Below are positions 45,389 through 54,443 of a stretch of DNA of 64,000 bases, one piece after another. The notes beneath the pieces are model-generated. The model worked only from the letters and a program-made list of their open reading frames with translations, was not told the DNA's origin and did no database searches. This DNA comes from Pseudomonas sp. WJP1 (GTDB taxonomy: Bacteria; Pseudomonadota; Gammaproteobacteria; Pseudomonadales; Pseudomonadaceae). The position numbers and the translations under genes are program-made. Numbering within the stretch: the stretch's first letter is position 1; each line of letters begins with the position of its first letter. Location of the stretch: the NCBI RefSeq assembly GCF_028471945.1, contig NZ_CP110128.1, forward strand, positions 3,894,501 to 3,958,500, in the 5' to 3' direction.

Positions 45389-45508
45389 GGAAAATCAGGG
45401 AACACTTCCTTGCTTGCTGACCTGGGGCGTGTTGCCCGATTGGTTGCTGGCGCAGGGTCTGGCGCTTTGCCAGGCCCGGCGCGCACTGGCGGAACGTGAA
45501 AGGAAGAT

Positions 45509-45781
45509 TTAAAGCGCTTTGCGCATCCCCTGGGTATTTCCGGGTTCCGTGTGGTGATGCTGAAGATCGGAACGCAGCGTGGCTATCAGTTCGTTGATTT
45601 CCCGACAGCCATTGAGTTGCTGGGCGTTTATCCCGGTTTTCAACAGATCGATTTGATCGGTTTCCCCATCCGCATACACTTTTACAGTCATGGACAAGTC
45701 AGGCGACAGCGTGCATTGACAGCGTCTCGGAAGAAAACTGCTTTCAATGATATTGCGAAGTTCCAAGGCAGAAAGAAACAT
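45509..45781 (-). CDS. DUF1652 protein
   Basis: A 90-residue cytoplasmic protein beginning MFLSALELRNIIESSFLPRRCQC, the hallmark of Pseudomonas DUF1652 proteins. The rest contains MTVKVYADGETDQIDLLKTGI and REINELIATLRSDL. Function is unknown. The ATG at 45781 follows GAGAGGG; an upstream in-frame ATG adds an unrelated 17-residue leader. Confidence 0.82.
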   Translation of the reverse strand: MFLSALELRNIIESSFLPRRCQCTLSPDLSMTVKVYADGETDQIDLLKTGINAQQLNGCREINELIATLRSDLQHHHTEPGNTQGMRKAL

Positions 45782-46076
45782 GGCGACCCTCTCCGTTGTG
45801 AGACTGCCAATTAACCATCGACACTGACTCATATGAAATCCCGGTCAGCTTAAGAACAGGTACAGCATAAAACATGCCTTGAATTTCGCTGTGCAGCTCA
45901 TCGGTAATTCAAGGACTTATTGTAAGGTCTCGTAAAAACGCTCATGCAAATTGCGAAAAAAGCTGCTGGCGGCCCTGCAATTTGCACGCTGAGGCAAAGG
46001 ATTTGCATTGGCCACTGCCGCCGTCGAAAATGGCTGATCCAGAATCCGCTCAACCACACAAACGCAAGGAGGCATC
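45782..46076. other. Intergenic region before ecotin
   Basis: 295 bp between divergent DUF1652 and ecotin genes. It holds their promoters. I see no gene, and no clear -10/-35 pair or palindrome by eye. Confidence 0.5.
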
Positions 46077-46559
46077 ATGGGTTCATCGACCCTCAGCACC
46101 ACCCTCGGGCTGATCGCCGTCACGCTGTCGAGCATCGCCCACGGGGCAAAACTCGAAGAAGTTGCGCCCTTCCCGAAGCCGGAAAGTGGTTTCACCCGCC
46201 AGGTCATCCATCTCGCCCCGCAAACCCGTGAAGACGACTTCCAGGTCCAGATTCTTGCTGGCAAGACCCTGGAAGTCGACTGCAATCGCCAACGCCTGGG
46301 CGGCATTCTCGAAGAGAAGAACCTCCAAGGTTGGGGGTATCCGTTCTATCGACTGGAAAAAGTCATCGGTCCGATGAGCACGCTGATGGCCTGCCCGGAT
46401 GGCAAGCGCCAACAGGATTTCGTGCCGGTGGTCGGTGACGGTTTCATGCTGCGCTACAACAGCAAACTGCCGATCGTGCTCTATGTGCCCAAGGACGTCG
46501 AGGTTCGCTACCGGGTCTGGTCGGCCTCGAGCAAGGTCGAGAAGGCTGTCGAGGAATAA
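46077..46559 (+). CDS. eco: Ecotin, periplasmic serine protease inhibitor
   Basis: A 160-residue ecotin. The signal peptide (about 1-23, ending IAHGA) is followed by [22 protein letters not shown]. The reactive-site loop STLMACPDG puts Met104 at the P1 position, as in E. coli ecotin. Cys69 and Cys106 would form the conserved disulfide. The C-terminus has [25 protein letters not shown]. Ecotin dimers block trypsin-fold proteases such as elastase and host digestive enzymes. It is convergent with the sugar dehydrogenase gene downstream. Confidence 0.92.
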   Translation: MGSSTLSTTLGLIAVTLSSIAHGAKLEEVAPFPKPESGFTRQVIHLAPQTREDDFQVQILAGKTLEVDCNRQRLGGILEEKNLQGWGYPFYRLEKVIGPMSTLMACPDGKRQQDFVPVVGDGFMLRYNSKLPIVLYVPKDVEVRYRVWSASSKVEKAVEE

Positions 46560-46627
46560 CTGCCATTTGTACATCGGGCCCCACTCAGACCCCGATCGTT
46601 CCACACGCGGGAGCGACCGGGTGAGCG

Positions 46628-47779
46628 TTACTTCAACCCTATCTTGTACAACGCCCCATCCCCTTCATCGGTCAGCACATACAAATACCCATCCGGCCCT
46701 TGCCGCACATCGCGGATGCGCTTGTCGAGCTCGCCAAGCAAGCGTTCTTCGTGAATCACCTTGTCGCCGTCGAACTGCAGGCGGATCAGCTCCCGGGTCA
46801 CCAGGGCACCAATGAACGCGTTGTGCTGCCAGGCCTTGAAGCGGTCGCCGTCGTAGAACGCCAAACCGCTCAGACCCGGGGATTTTTCCCAGACATGATG
46901 CGGCCCGAGGGTGCCTTCGGCGGTTTTTCCTTTGGCTTCGGGAATCGGCTGACCCGAGTAATTGACGCCATGGGTGGCCAGCGGCCAACCGTAATTCTTG
47001 CCGCGTTCGATGATGTTGACCTCATCACCGCCCAGCGGACCGTGTTCGTTTTCCCAGAGCGTGCCGGTCCAGGGGTTGAGCGCCGCGCCTTGCGGGTTGC
47101 GAACGCCGTAGGCCCATATTTCCGGGCGCACGCCGGCCTGGGAGGCAAAGGGGTTGTCGTCGGGCACCTTACCGTCCGAATAGATCCTGACGACCTTGCC
47201 CTGCAACTTGTCGAGGTCCTGGGCGGTGGGGCGATCGTTGTTTTCGCCCAAGGTAACGAACAGATAGCCGTCCCGGTCGAACACCAGCCGCGAACCAAAA
47301 TGGTTGCCCACTGAGAGTTTGGGCTCCTGGCGGAAAATCACCCGGAAATCCTTCAGTGTCGTCAGGTCTTCGGACAGTCGTCCGCGGCCGACCGCGGTAC
47401 CTGCCTTGCCACCCTGGCCGCCGCCTTCGGCATAGGACAGGTAAATCATCCGGTCTTGCCTGAAGTCGGGGGACAACGCCACATCCAGCAAACCGCCCTG
47501 CCCCTTGGCCCAGACCTTGGGCACGCCGTTGAGCGGCGCCGACAACTTGCCCTCGGCCGTCACCACACGCAAGTTGCCCGGTCGTTCGGTGACCAGCATT
47601 CCCTGGCGGTCTGGCAGAAAGGCCAACGCCCAGGGGTGCTCAAGTCCTGTCGCGATTGGCGTGACCTCGAGGGTGCCCTGCTCGCTTTGCATGTCTTGGG
47701 TGGTCGCTGCCAGAACAGGCGCGCTGGTGGCTAACAAAGTGCCGGCGCAGAAAGTGGCCAGGAAGGTTTTACGCAACAT
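46628..47779 (-). CDS. PQQ-dependent soluble sugar dehydrogenase-like protein
   Basis: A 383-residue secreted six-bladed beta-propeller of the GSDH/YliI family. A signal peptide covers about 1-24 (ending APVLA). The protein then has GLEHPWALAFLPDRQGMLVTERPGNLRVV and GGLLDVALSPDF, which are signature blades, and late WENEHGPLGGDEVNII, the calcium/PQQ region. It likely oxidises aldoses in the periplasm. PQQ dependence is a family property, not visible directly. It is separated by 51 bp from a Pro-rich secreted-protein gene on the same strand. Confidence 0.87.
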   Translation of the reverse strand: MLRKTFLATFCAGTLLATSAPVLAATTQDMQSEQGTLEVTPIATGLEHPWALAFLPDRQGMLVTERPGNLRVVTAEGKLSAPLNGVPKVWAKGQGGLLDVALSPDFRQDRMIYLSYAEGGGQGGKAGTAVGRGRLSEDLTTLKDFRVIFRQEPKLSVGNHFGSRLVFDRDGYLFVTLGENNDRPTAQDLDKLQGKVVRIYSDGKVPDDNPFASQAGVRPEIWAYGVRNPQGAALNPWTGTLWENEHGPLGGDEVNIIERGKNYGWPLATHGVNYSGQPIPEAKGKTAEGTLGPHHVWEKSPGLSGLAFYDGDRFKAWQHNAFIGALVTRELIRLQFDGDKVIHEERLLGELDKRIRDVRQGPDGYLYVLTDEGDGALYKIGLK

Positions 47780-47830
47780 GCACGATTCCTTTTGTCATGA
47801 GGATGGGTGTCAGAGCTGATGTCCTGCCGT

Positions 47831-48175
47831 TCAAGGGCTGCGTGGAGGTGGATTGGGAATGAACTTCGGGGGACTGGCGGGCGCAGCGGGACTCTGGGGA
47901 TAACGATTGCCAATGCCGCCGTTATCGAGGGTTGGCGGCCGCGGCACAGGCACCGTATTCGGCCCACGAATCGCCGGGGCACTGGGCTGGGTGCCTTGCA
48001 TGCTGTTTGGGTTGGCCCGGCGGATCGGGCTGTTGTAGGGATTGTTGTTGGTACTGCCCGGCAGGTTTTGCGCCACCTGTAACGGTGTGCCGGCCGAAGC
48101 GACGTCGGCCTGCGCCTGATGACCGAGTACGCCGCTCAATGCCAGCACGATAAGGCCAGGTACGTATCGGTTCAT
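47831..48175 (-). CDS. Proline-rich small exported protein
   Basis: A 114-residue protein with a signal peptide (LIVLALSGVLGHQAQA) and a mature part dominated by Pro, Asn and Ser (VPVPRPPTLDNGGIG, SPPKFIPNPPPRSP). No domain is recognised. It lies upstream of the sugar dehydrogenase gene on the same strand, so the two may be cotranscribed. The ATG at 48175 follows GAGG. Low complexity makes a structural or wall-associated role possible, but nothing more can be said. Confidence 0.65.
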   Translation of the reverse strand: MNRYVPGLIVLALSGVLGHQAQADVASAGTPLQVAQNLPGSTNNNPYNSPIRRANPNSMQGTQPSAPAIRGPNTVPVPRPPTLDNGGIGNRYPQSPAAPASPPKFIPNPPPRSP

Positions 48176-48360
48176 GGGCGAGCCTCGCGATGGATGCGTG
48201 GATAGGGTCTTCGATAACACGCTACGCCTGGGGTTCGCATTTGTTAACCCAAACTTCCCGGCAAGATGTAACACGAAGCACTGCCAGACCCGCCTGCAGG
48301 CAGCTGAAACTTTTGCCCAAGGCCCAAGGTCACCTGAACATCACTTTCGGAAAGACGACC

Positions 48361-49221
48361 ATGGCACGGGCAATCTGGAAAGGCGCGATCAGTTTCGGGT
48401 TGGTGCATATCCCTGTGGCGCTGGTTTCGGCGACGTCATCCCAAGGGGTGGATTTCGACTGGCTGGACAGTCGCAGCATGGACCCGGTGGGCTATAAACG
48501 TGTCAATAAAGTCACCGGCAAGGAAGTCACCAAAGAGCACATCGTCAAAGGCGTGCAATACGAAAAGGGCCGCTACGTGGTGCTCAGCGAAGAGGAGATT
48601 CGCTCGGCGCATCCGCTGTCGACCCAGACCATCGATATCTTTGCCTTCGTCGACAGCGAGCAGATCCCCCTGCAGAACATCGACACGCCCTACTACCTGG
48701 CCCCGGATAAACGCGGCGGCAAGGTCTATGCCCTGTTGCGCGAAACCCTGACCAAAACCAATAAAGTCGCGCTGGCCCGTGTGGTGCTGCATACCCGCCA
48801 GTACCTGGCGGCCTTGATGCCGCTGGAATCGGCCATGGTTCTGGTGAAGCTGCGCTGGCCGGCGGAAGTGCGCAGCCTGGACGAGCTGGCATTAGGCCCG
48901 GACGTGACCAAGGCCGAACTGGCCAAGGGTGAACTGGACATGGCCAAGCGCCTGGTAGAGGACATGAGTGTCGAGTGGTCGCCGGACGATTACCGGGACG
49001 AATTCGAAGACAAGATCATGGCCCTGGTGGACAAGAAGGCCCATGAAGGCAAGATCGAGGATGTTGAAACGGCCACTGGCGAAGATGAGCGCAAGACGGC
49101 GGATGTCATTGACTTGACCGAGTTGCTCAAGCGCAGTTTGGGTGGCAAGGGCGGGAGCAAACCTGCTGCCAAGGCCAAATCAACGACCAAACCGGCGGCG
49201 AGGAAAAAAGTCAGCAAATAA
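48361..49221 (+). CDS. ku: Ku, non-homologous end-joining DNA-binding protein
   Basis: A 286-residue bacterial Ku homodimer subunit. It starts MARAIWKGAISFGLVHIPVALVSAT, contains RVNKVTGKEV, and has the core HTRQYLAALMP. The C-terminal tail is Lys/Ala-rich (KPAAKAKSTTKPAARKK), typical of Ku proteins that recruit LigD. It binds DNA double-strand ends in stationary phase. No ligD gene is present in the window. The ATG at 48361 gives the conserved N-terminus. Confidence 0.93.
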   Translation: MARAIWKGAISFGLVHIPVALVSATSSQGVDFDWLDSRSMDPVGYKRVNKVTGKEVTKEHIVKGVQYEKGRYVVLSEEEIRSAHPLSTQTIDIFAFVDSEQIPLQNIDTPYYLAPDKRGGKVYALLRETLTKTNKVALARVVLHTRQYLAALMPLESAMVLVKLRWPAEVRSLDELALGPDVTKAELAKGELDMAKRLVEDMSVEWSPDDYRDEFEDKIMALVDKKAHEGKIEDVETATGEDERKTADVIDLTELLKRSLGGKGGSKPAAKAKSTTKPAARKKVSK

Positions 49222-49240
49222 TGTACTGGACCTTCCGGCC

Positions 49241-49316
49241 TCATCGCGGGCGAGCCCGCTCCCACAGTGATAGGCGGCGTTCACAAAACCTGTGGGAGCG
49301 GGCTCGCCCGCGATGA
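49241..49316. repeat. REPIN between ku and lpxO
   Basis: Inverted arms TCATCGCGGGCGAGCCCGCT... and GAGCGGGCTCGCCCGCGATGA flank a 26-bp spacer. It sits between convergent genes. Confidence 0.88.
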
Positions 49317-49339
49317 CGTCAGTTTGACAAACGAATGAA

Positions 49340-50251
49340 TCAGACCATGACGAAGATCGCCAGCAAACCACCAAAGAACGCCCACTTCTGCAGGTAATAA
49401 AGCTTGCGATTACGCTTCTTCAAGGCTTTGGCGCGCAGGCGGATCTTGTAGATCCTGCCGAACAGGCGGTTGATGCCTCCGGTCTTGTCACCCGCTTCAT
49501 TCGGCGCACCGGCTGCCGACATCACATGGCGGCTGAACCAGCCATTGAACGCAGCAGCCCAACGATATTTCATCGGACGCTCGACATCGCAGAACAGGAT
49601 GATGCGGTTCTGGTCAGTGGTGTTCTCTGCGTAATGAATGAACGTCTCGTCGAACATCACCGCCTCACCGTCGCGCCAGTGATAGTTCTGGCCATCGACG
49701 TTGATGTAGCAACCGGCATCATTGGGCGTTTCCAGGCCCAGGTGATACCGGTAGGAACCGGCATAGGGATCGCGATGGCGAACCAGCTTGGAACCCGGCG
49801 GCAATTCGGCGAACATCGCCGCCTTGATCGAGCCGATGCCCTGCACCAGTTCAGTGGTGCGTGGGCACAGTTTCATGGCCGATGGGTGACTATCGCCGTA
49901 CCACTTGAGATAGAAGCGCTTCCAGCCAGTCTTGAAGAAGGAGTTGAAGCCGACATCATCGTAATCATGGGAGCGCTTGATCTCCCCCGCTGTCAGCAGG
50001 TTCTGACCTTCGGCGCGAATTTCTTGCCAGTGGGTCTGCAGCAGCGCCAGGTCGGGAAAATCCGCCGGGTTGAGAAACGGCTTGTTGGGGATTTTCGAGA
50101 ACATATAAAGGAAGCAATTGATCGGCGCCAGGAACGTCGAGTGGTCGCTCAGTTGACGGCCCAGTTTGTGGCGTACACGACCACGCAGGTGGACATACGC
50201 GATGGATACAACGTAGACAGCGGCAATGATGAGTTTCACGGAAATCGTCAC
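49340..50251 (-). CDS. lpxO: LpxO-type lipid A 2-hydroxylase
   Basis: A 303-residue Fe(II)/2-oxoglutarate-dependent hydroxylase of the aspartyl/asparaginyl beta-hydroxylase fold. An N-terminal anchor (ISVKLIIAAVYVVSIAYVHL) and a C-terminal hydrophobic helix (WAFFGGLLAIFVMV) fit inner-membrane LpxO. The metal ligands are visible as HRD in KLVRHRDPYAGSYRYHLGL and His in ETFIHYAENTT. It adds a 2-hydroxyl to the secondary laurate of lipid A. P. aeruginosa has two copies; only one lies here. Confidence 0.9.
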   Translation of the reverse strand: MTISVKLIIAAVYVVSIAYVHLRGRVRHKLGRQLSDHSTFLAPINCFLYMFSKIPNKPFLNPADFPDLALLQTHWQEIRAEGQNLLTAGEIKRSHDYDDVGFNSFFKTGWKRFYLKWYGDSHPSAMKLCPRTTELVQGIGSIKAAMFAELPPGSKLVRHRDPYAGSYRYHLGLETPNDAGCYINVDGQNYHWRDGEAVMFDETFIHYAENTTDQNRIILFCDVERPMKYRWAAAFNGWFSRHVMSAAGAPNEAGDKTGGINRLFGRIYKIRLRAKALKKRNRKLYYLQKWAFFGGLLAIFVMV

Positions 50252-50730
50252 ACGTCAGAGGTGAACAAACTGCGCCCCTGGCAACCAAATCGCCTGTGGA
50301 GCTTGCGCAGCGTCTGAAAACCAGAAAACTGTCCCGAAGGACCGTCCTTGAGCCGATGCCAACGTTTGGCACCCAGTGAAAGATGGCATTTTAGCCATCG
50401 TCTGTAACCAATTGTTAGCTTTCAGATGTGAAAATCTGTCCGCTGATACCGTCAATGCGTCGGTGCGGCCTTATTGCCCTATCGTTTATATGGCCAGACC
50501 AGTACAATCGCCGCCAAACTTTACGCGCCCCCCTTGGTTGATGACGGGAAATCCCGGCCTCAGCGCACTTCGACTCGGGCCAAGCGCTCCCAATGCTGCT
50601 GTCCACTTATTGCCAAATGGATCTTGCGCTGCTGGCCGGGATGTACTGCCCATGGTCGAACAGCGTGAACGGGTACTGAATCGGTACTGCCGCAACCCTA
50701 GCTACTCTGAATGCTTCGCAGGAAAAACCT
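50252..50730. other. Intergenic region between divergent lpxO and ybiT-like genes
   Basis: 479 bp without a convincing gene. Several short frames exist but none has a ribosome binding site and codon use together. A TACAAT box (50503-50508) could be a -10 element for the rightward gene, but no -35 is at correct spacing. Confidence 0.5.
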
Positions 50731-52317
50731 TTGATTTCTACAGCTAACATCACGATGCAGTTCGGCGCCAAGCCGTTGTTCGAAAACGTTTCGGTCAAAT
50801 TCGGCGCGGGCAACCGCTACGGCCTGATCGGCGCCAACGGTTGCGGCAAGTCGACCTTCATGAAAATCCTCGGTAGCGACCTTGATCCATCCGGCGGCCA
50901 GGTCATGCTGGAACCGAACGTGCGCTTGGGTAAACTGCGCCAGGACCAGTTCGCCTACGAAGAATTCACCGTGATCGACACCGTGATCATGGGTCACGAA
51001 GAGCTGTGGAAGGTCAAGGCCGAGCGCGACCGCATCTACTCGCTGCCGGAAATGACTGAAGAAGACGGCATGGCCGTGGCCGAGCTGGAAACCGAATTCG
51101 CAGAAATGGACGGCTACACTGCCGAATCCCGTGCCGGTGAACTGTTGCTGGGCCTGGGTATCGGCATTGAGCAGCATTTCGGCCCGATGAGCGAAGTTTC
51201 CCCAGGCTGGAAGCTGCGAGTATTGCTGGCTCAGGCGCTGTTCTCCGATCCTGAAGTGCTGCTGCTCGACGAACCAACCAACCATCTGGACATCAACACC
51301 ATCCGCTGGTTGGAAAACGTTCTGACCCAGCGCTCCAGCTTGATGATCATCATCTCTCACGACCGTCACTTCCTGAACAGCGTGTGCACGCACATGGCTG
51401 ACCTGGACTACGGCGAGCTGCGCCTGTTCCCGGGCAACTACGACGAGTACATGACCGTGGCGACCCAGTCCCGCGAGCAACTGCTGTCGGACAACGCCAA
51501 GAAGAAAGCGCAGATCTCCGAGTTGCAATCGTTCGTCAGCCGCTTCTCGGCCAACGCCTCGAAAGCCAAGCAGGCGACCTCCCGCGCCAAGGCGATCGAC
51601 AAGATCCAGCTGGCCGAGGTCAAGCCTTCGAGTCGTGTGAGCCCGTTCATCCGTTTCGAACAGACCAAGAAGCTGCACCGTCAAGCGGTCATCGTCGAAC
51701 GCATGGCCAAAGGCTTCGACGGCAAGCCGCTGTTCAAGGATTTCAGCTTTGTTGTTGAAGCCGGCGAGCGCGTGGCGATCATTGGCCCGAACGGTATTGG
51801 TAAAACCACCCTGCTGCGCACCCTGGTCAACGAACTGACCCCGGATGCCGGCACCGTCAAGTGGACCGACGCCGCAGAGCTGGGCTATTACGCCCAGGAC
51901 CACGCCCATGACTTCGAAGAAGACGTCACCCTGTTCGACTGGATGGGCCAGTGGACCCAGGGCGAGCAGATGATTCGTGGCACCCTGGGCCGCATGCTGT
52001 TCTCCAACGACGAGATCCTCAAGTCGGTCAAGGTCATCTCCGGTGGTGAGCAAGGTCGCATGCTGTTCGGCAAGCTGATCCTGCAAAAGCCGAACGTGCT
52101 GGTGATGGACGAACCGACCAACCACCTGGACATGGAATCCATCGAAGCGCTCAACCTGGCACTGGAAAACTACCCGGGCACGCTGATCTTCGTCAGCCAC
52201 GACCGTGAGTTCGTATCGTCCCTGGCTACCCGCATCATCGAGTTGAGCCCTAACGGCGTGACCGACTTCAGCGGTACCTATGACGATTACCTGCGTAGCC
52301 AGGGTGTGGTGTTCTAA
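50731..52317 (+). CDS. ybiT: ABC-F ATPase (YbiT-like)
   Basis: A 528-residue ABC-F protein with two ATP-binding domains and no membrane segments. Walker A motifs are GANGCGKST and GPNGIGKTT. Signatures are SPGWKLRV (first) and SGGEQGRML (second). Walker B motifs are [12 protein letters not shown] and [12 protein letters not shown]. The linker (about 250-310) is charged, as in ribosome-acting ABC-F factors. It starts with TTG, and AGGAA lies 7 bases upstream. The N-terminus [24 protein letters not shown] aligns with E. coli YbiT. It probably acts on ribosomes at the E site. Confidence 0.92.
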   Translation: MISTANITMQFGAKPLFENVSVKFGAGNRYGLIGANGCGKSTFMKILGSDLDPSGGQVMLEPNVRLGKLRQDQFAYEEFTVIDTVIMGHEELWKVKAERDRIYSLPEMTEEDGMAVAELETEFAEMDGYTAESRAGELLLGLGIGIEQHFGPMSEVSPGWKLRVLLAQALFSDPEVLLLDEPTNHLDINTIRWLENVLTQRSSLMIIISHDRHFLNSVCTHMADLDYGELRLFPGNYDEYMTVATQSREQLLSDNAKKKAQISELQSFVSRFSANASKAKQATSRAKAIDKIQLAEVKPSSRVSPFIRFEQTKKLHRQAVIVERMAKGFDGKPLFKDFSFVVEAGERVAIIGPNGIGKTTLLRTLVNELTPDAGTVKWTDAAELGYYAQDHAHDFEEDVTLFDWMGQWTQGEQMIRGTLGRMLFSNDEILKSVKVISGGEQGRMLFGKLILQKPNVLVMDEPTNHLDMESIEALNLALENYPGTLIFVSHDREFVSSLATRIIELSPNGVTDFSGTYDDYLRSQGVVF

Positions 52318-52333
52318 GGGCAGCTATTAGTTT

Positions 52334-52358
52334 CAAGCTGCAAGCTGCAAGCTGCAAG
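52334..52358. repeat. Short tandem heptamer CAAGCTG
   Basis: Three perfect copies of CAAGCTG followed by CAAG lie between the ybiT-like stop codon and its terminator. Similar heptamer tracts occur at gene ends in Pseudomonas; function is unknown. Confidence 0.7.
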
Positions 52359-52360
52359 TA

Positions 52361-52390
52361 AAAGCCCTGTCCTTTGTGACGGGGCTTTTT
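52361..52390 (+). terminator. Intrinsic terminator of the ybiT-like gene
   Basis: AAAGCCCTGTC / GACGGGGCTTTTT form a stem (one G-T pair) with a CTTTGT loop, followed by a T5 run. It lies 44 bp past the stop codon. Confidence 0.82.
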
Positions 52391-52424
52391 GCATTCAGAC
52401 TCATGATTTTCTGTGGTGTCGAAA

Positions 52425-52507
52425 CCTTCGCGAGCAGGCTCGCTCCCACAGGGGAATGCATTTCAAATGTGGGAGCGAGCCTGCTCCGGGCGGCGCTCCG
52501 ACGATGA
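52425..52507. repeat. REPIN with variant right arm
   Basis: Left arm TTCGCGAGCAGGCTCGCTCC and right arm TGGGAGCGAGCCTGCTCC. The right arm continues into CGGGCGGCGCTCCGACG, the same variant end as the mtlE-mtlF REPIN. It lies upstream of the MFS gene. Confidence 0.8.
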
Positions 52508-52617
52508 GGCCGTCAAGATCAACGAGAATATCAAACCAAATTAGTTAGCCTGCTTTCTTTTATTCCGCCACCGCGCCATCATGCAGTTCTCCCACCGCCG
52601 CCCGCGAACGAGCCCTC

Positions 52618-53814
52618 ATGTCTGCGCAAGAACAGCCACCGCAAAGCTCCATGGCGATCACCTTGCAGATCGTTTCCATCGTTTTCTATACCTTTGTCGC
52701 CTTCCTCTGCATCGGCCTGCCGATTGCGGTCTTGCCGGGGTATGTCCATGAACAGCTCGGGTTCAGCGCCGTGGTCGCCGGGCTGACCATAGGCTCGCAA
52801 TACCTGGCCACCCTGCTCAGCCGGCCCATGGCCGGGCGCATGTCGGACAATGTCGGTACCAAGCGCGCGATCATTTATGGCCTGTCGGGGATTGTCCTGA
52901 GTGGCGGGCTGACCTTGCTGTCGGTGTTATTGCAAAGCTTGCCCCTTCTCAGCCTGTTGATCCTGATCGCCGGCCGCCTGCTGCTAGGGATCGCCCAGGG
53001 ATTGATCGGTGTCGGAACCATCAGTTGGTGCATGGGCCAGGTCGGCGCCGAACACACCGCACGCTCGATCTCCTGGAACGGCATCGCTTCCTACGGCGCC
53101 ATTGCCATTGGTGCGCCGGCGGGCGTGGTGATGGTCGATCAGCTGGGGTTCGCCAGCCTGGGCATCGCGTTGTCGCTGATGGCCCTGGCGGCGCTGCTGC
53201 TGATCCGCAACAAACCGTCGGTGCCGGTCATTCGTGGTGAGCGTCTGCCGTTCTGGGCGGTTTTCGGGCGTATTGCACCGTTTGGTGCAAGCCTGAGCCT
53301 GGCCTCGATCGGCTACGGCACCCTCACCACTTTTATTACCTTGTATTACATCAATCGTGGCTGGAGCGGCGCGGCGTATTGCCTGACGGTATTCGGAGTG
53401 TGCTTCATCCTGGCCCGGTTGTTGTTCATTTCCAGCATCAGCCGTTTTGGCGGCTTCACTTCGGCCATCGCCTGCATGACCATCGAGGCCGTCGGCCTGG
53501 CACTGCTGTGGCTGGCGCCTTCGACCGGCTATGCCTTGATCGGCGCCGGCCTGACCGGTTTCGGTCTGTCGCTGGTGTATCCAGCGCTGGGCGTCGAAGC
53601 GATCAAGCAGGTACCCAACTCCAGTCGCGGTGCGGGCTTGAGTGCTTATGCGGTGTTTTTCGACCTGGCCCTGGCGATTGCCGGTCCGTTGATGGGTGCG
53701 GTGGCGTTGAACCTCGGGTACTCGTGGATTTTCTTTTGCGCTGCGTTGCTGTCCGTCACCGGACTTTGTCTCACTTTGTTGCTATCACGTCAGGCTGCAA
53801 GCCAGACTAGTTGA
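52618..53814 (+). CDS. MFS transporter (YfcJ/YhhS-type)
   Basis: A 398-residue major facilitator with about twelve membrane helices. The loop 2-3 motif is RPMAGRMSDNVGTKRAI, a clear MFS motif A. FFDLALAIAGPLMG lies near helix 11. It resembles the YhhS/YfcJ drug or arabinose efflux branch. Substrate is unknown. No cognate regulator is adjacent. The ATG at 52618 is preceded only by a weak binding site. Confidence 0.82.
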   Translation: MSAQEQPPQSSMAITLQIVSIVFYTFVAFLCIGLPIAVLPGYVHEQLGFSAVVAGLTIGSQYLATLLSRPMAGRMSDNVGTKRAIIYGLSGIVLSGGLTLLSVLLQSLPLLSLLILIAGRLLLGIAQGLIGVGTISWCMGQVGAEHTARSISWNGIASYGAIAIGAPAGVVMVDQLGFASLGIALSLMALAALLLIRNKPSVPVIRGERLPFWAVFGRIAPFGASLSLASIGYGTLTTFITLYYINRGWSGAAYCLTVFGVCFILARLLFISSISRFGGFTSAIACMTIEAVGLALLWLAPSTGYALIGAGLTGFGLSLVYPALGVEAIKQVPNSSRGAGLSAYAVFFDLALAIAGPLMGAVALNLGYSWIFFCAALLSVTGLCLTLLLSRQAASQTS

Positions 53815-53974
53815 AATAACCACATAACAAAAACCATAAAAGCATTTCAAAATACAACAACAAGTAATATCACGCATCAATTAACGCAGAGTGCCATCGT
53901 TGCTTTGATTATCAACTTTGACAAAATCGTAGACGAAACATCTACATTAAACTCTTGCTCGGAAAGAATAGACG

Positions 53975-54415
53975 ATGCGAACCGCTCTAACACTCCTTAC
54001 TCCATTGCTGGCGTTCTTAATTACCCCCACTGCAAACGCCGAAAGTTCGGTTCAACAGCAAATCTGCCACAACGGTGTCTGCTATGATGTTGGCGGCCCG
54101 CCGGGCTCTGGCGGCATTGGCGGCGATTGCTGCCCATTCAGCGATGAACGCCTGAAACAAAACGTACAGCGCCTGGAAAACCCGACGGAGAATCTGCTCA
54201 AACTCCGTGGCGTGACATTCAACTGGAAACAAAACGACCAGGCTGACGTCGGCCTGATCGCGCAAGATGTACAAAAGGTCTACCCACAGTTGGTACGCAC
54301 TGAAGGTGATCACCTGCAAGTGGACTATCAAAAACTTGTTGCACCATTAATCGAATCCGTTCGCGAACTGAATGCCAGGGTTCAAACCCTGGAAACAGCC
54401 TTGGCAAACAAGTAA
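53975..54415 (+). CDS. Secreted orphan S74 (tail-spike chaperone-type) domain protein
   Basis: A 146-residue protein with a signal peptide (LTLLTPLLAFLITPTANA). A short Cys/Gly-rich segment follows (ICHNGVCYDVGGPPG, GGDCCPF). The rest is a peptidase S74/intramolecular chaperone domain: SDERLKQNVQRLENP, then GVTFNWK, VGLIAQDVQKVYPQLV and LVAPLIESVRELNARV. In phage tail spikes this domain trimerises the fibre and then cleaves itself off at the Ser-Asp. Here it is nearly the whole protein and carries a signal peptide, with no phage genes around. The upstream region (53815-53974) is AT-rich. Function is unknown; a trimerising exported protein is possible. Confidence 0.8.
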   Translation: MRTALTLLTPLLAFLITPTANAESSVQQQICHNGVCYDVGGPPGSGGIGGDCCPFSDERLKQNVQRLENPTENLLKLRGVTFNWKQNDQADVGLIAQDVQKVYPQLVRTEGDHLQVDYQKLVAPLIESVRELNARVQTLETALANK

Positions 54416-54443
54416 CGAATTATAAAAGACCTCTGCTCGCCGT

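Noticed and set aside
50376..50747. A 123-codon frame in the lpxO-ybiT gap
   Set aside because: It ends inside the ABC-F gene, lacks a ribosome binding site, and has no family resemblance.
53856..53863. AACAACAA as an Hfq/Crc site
   Set aside because: It lies in an AT-rich stretch more than 110 bases from the next start codon, so chance occurrence is likely.
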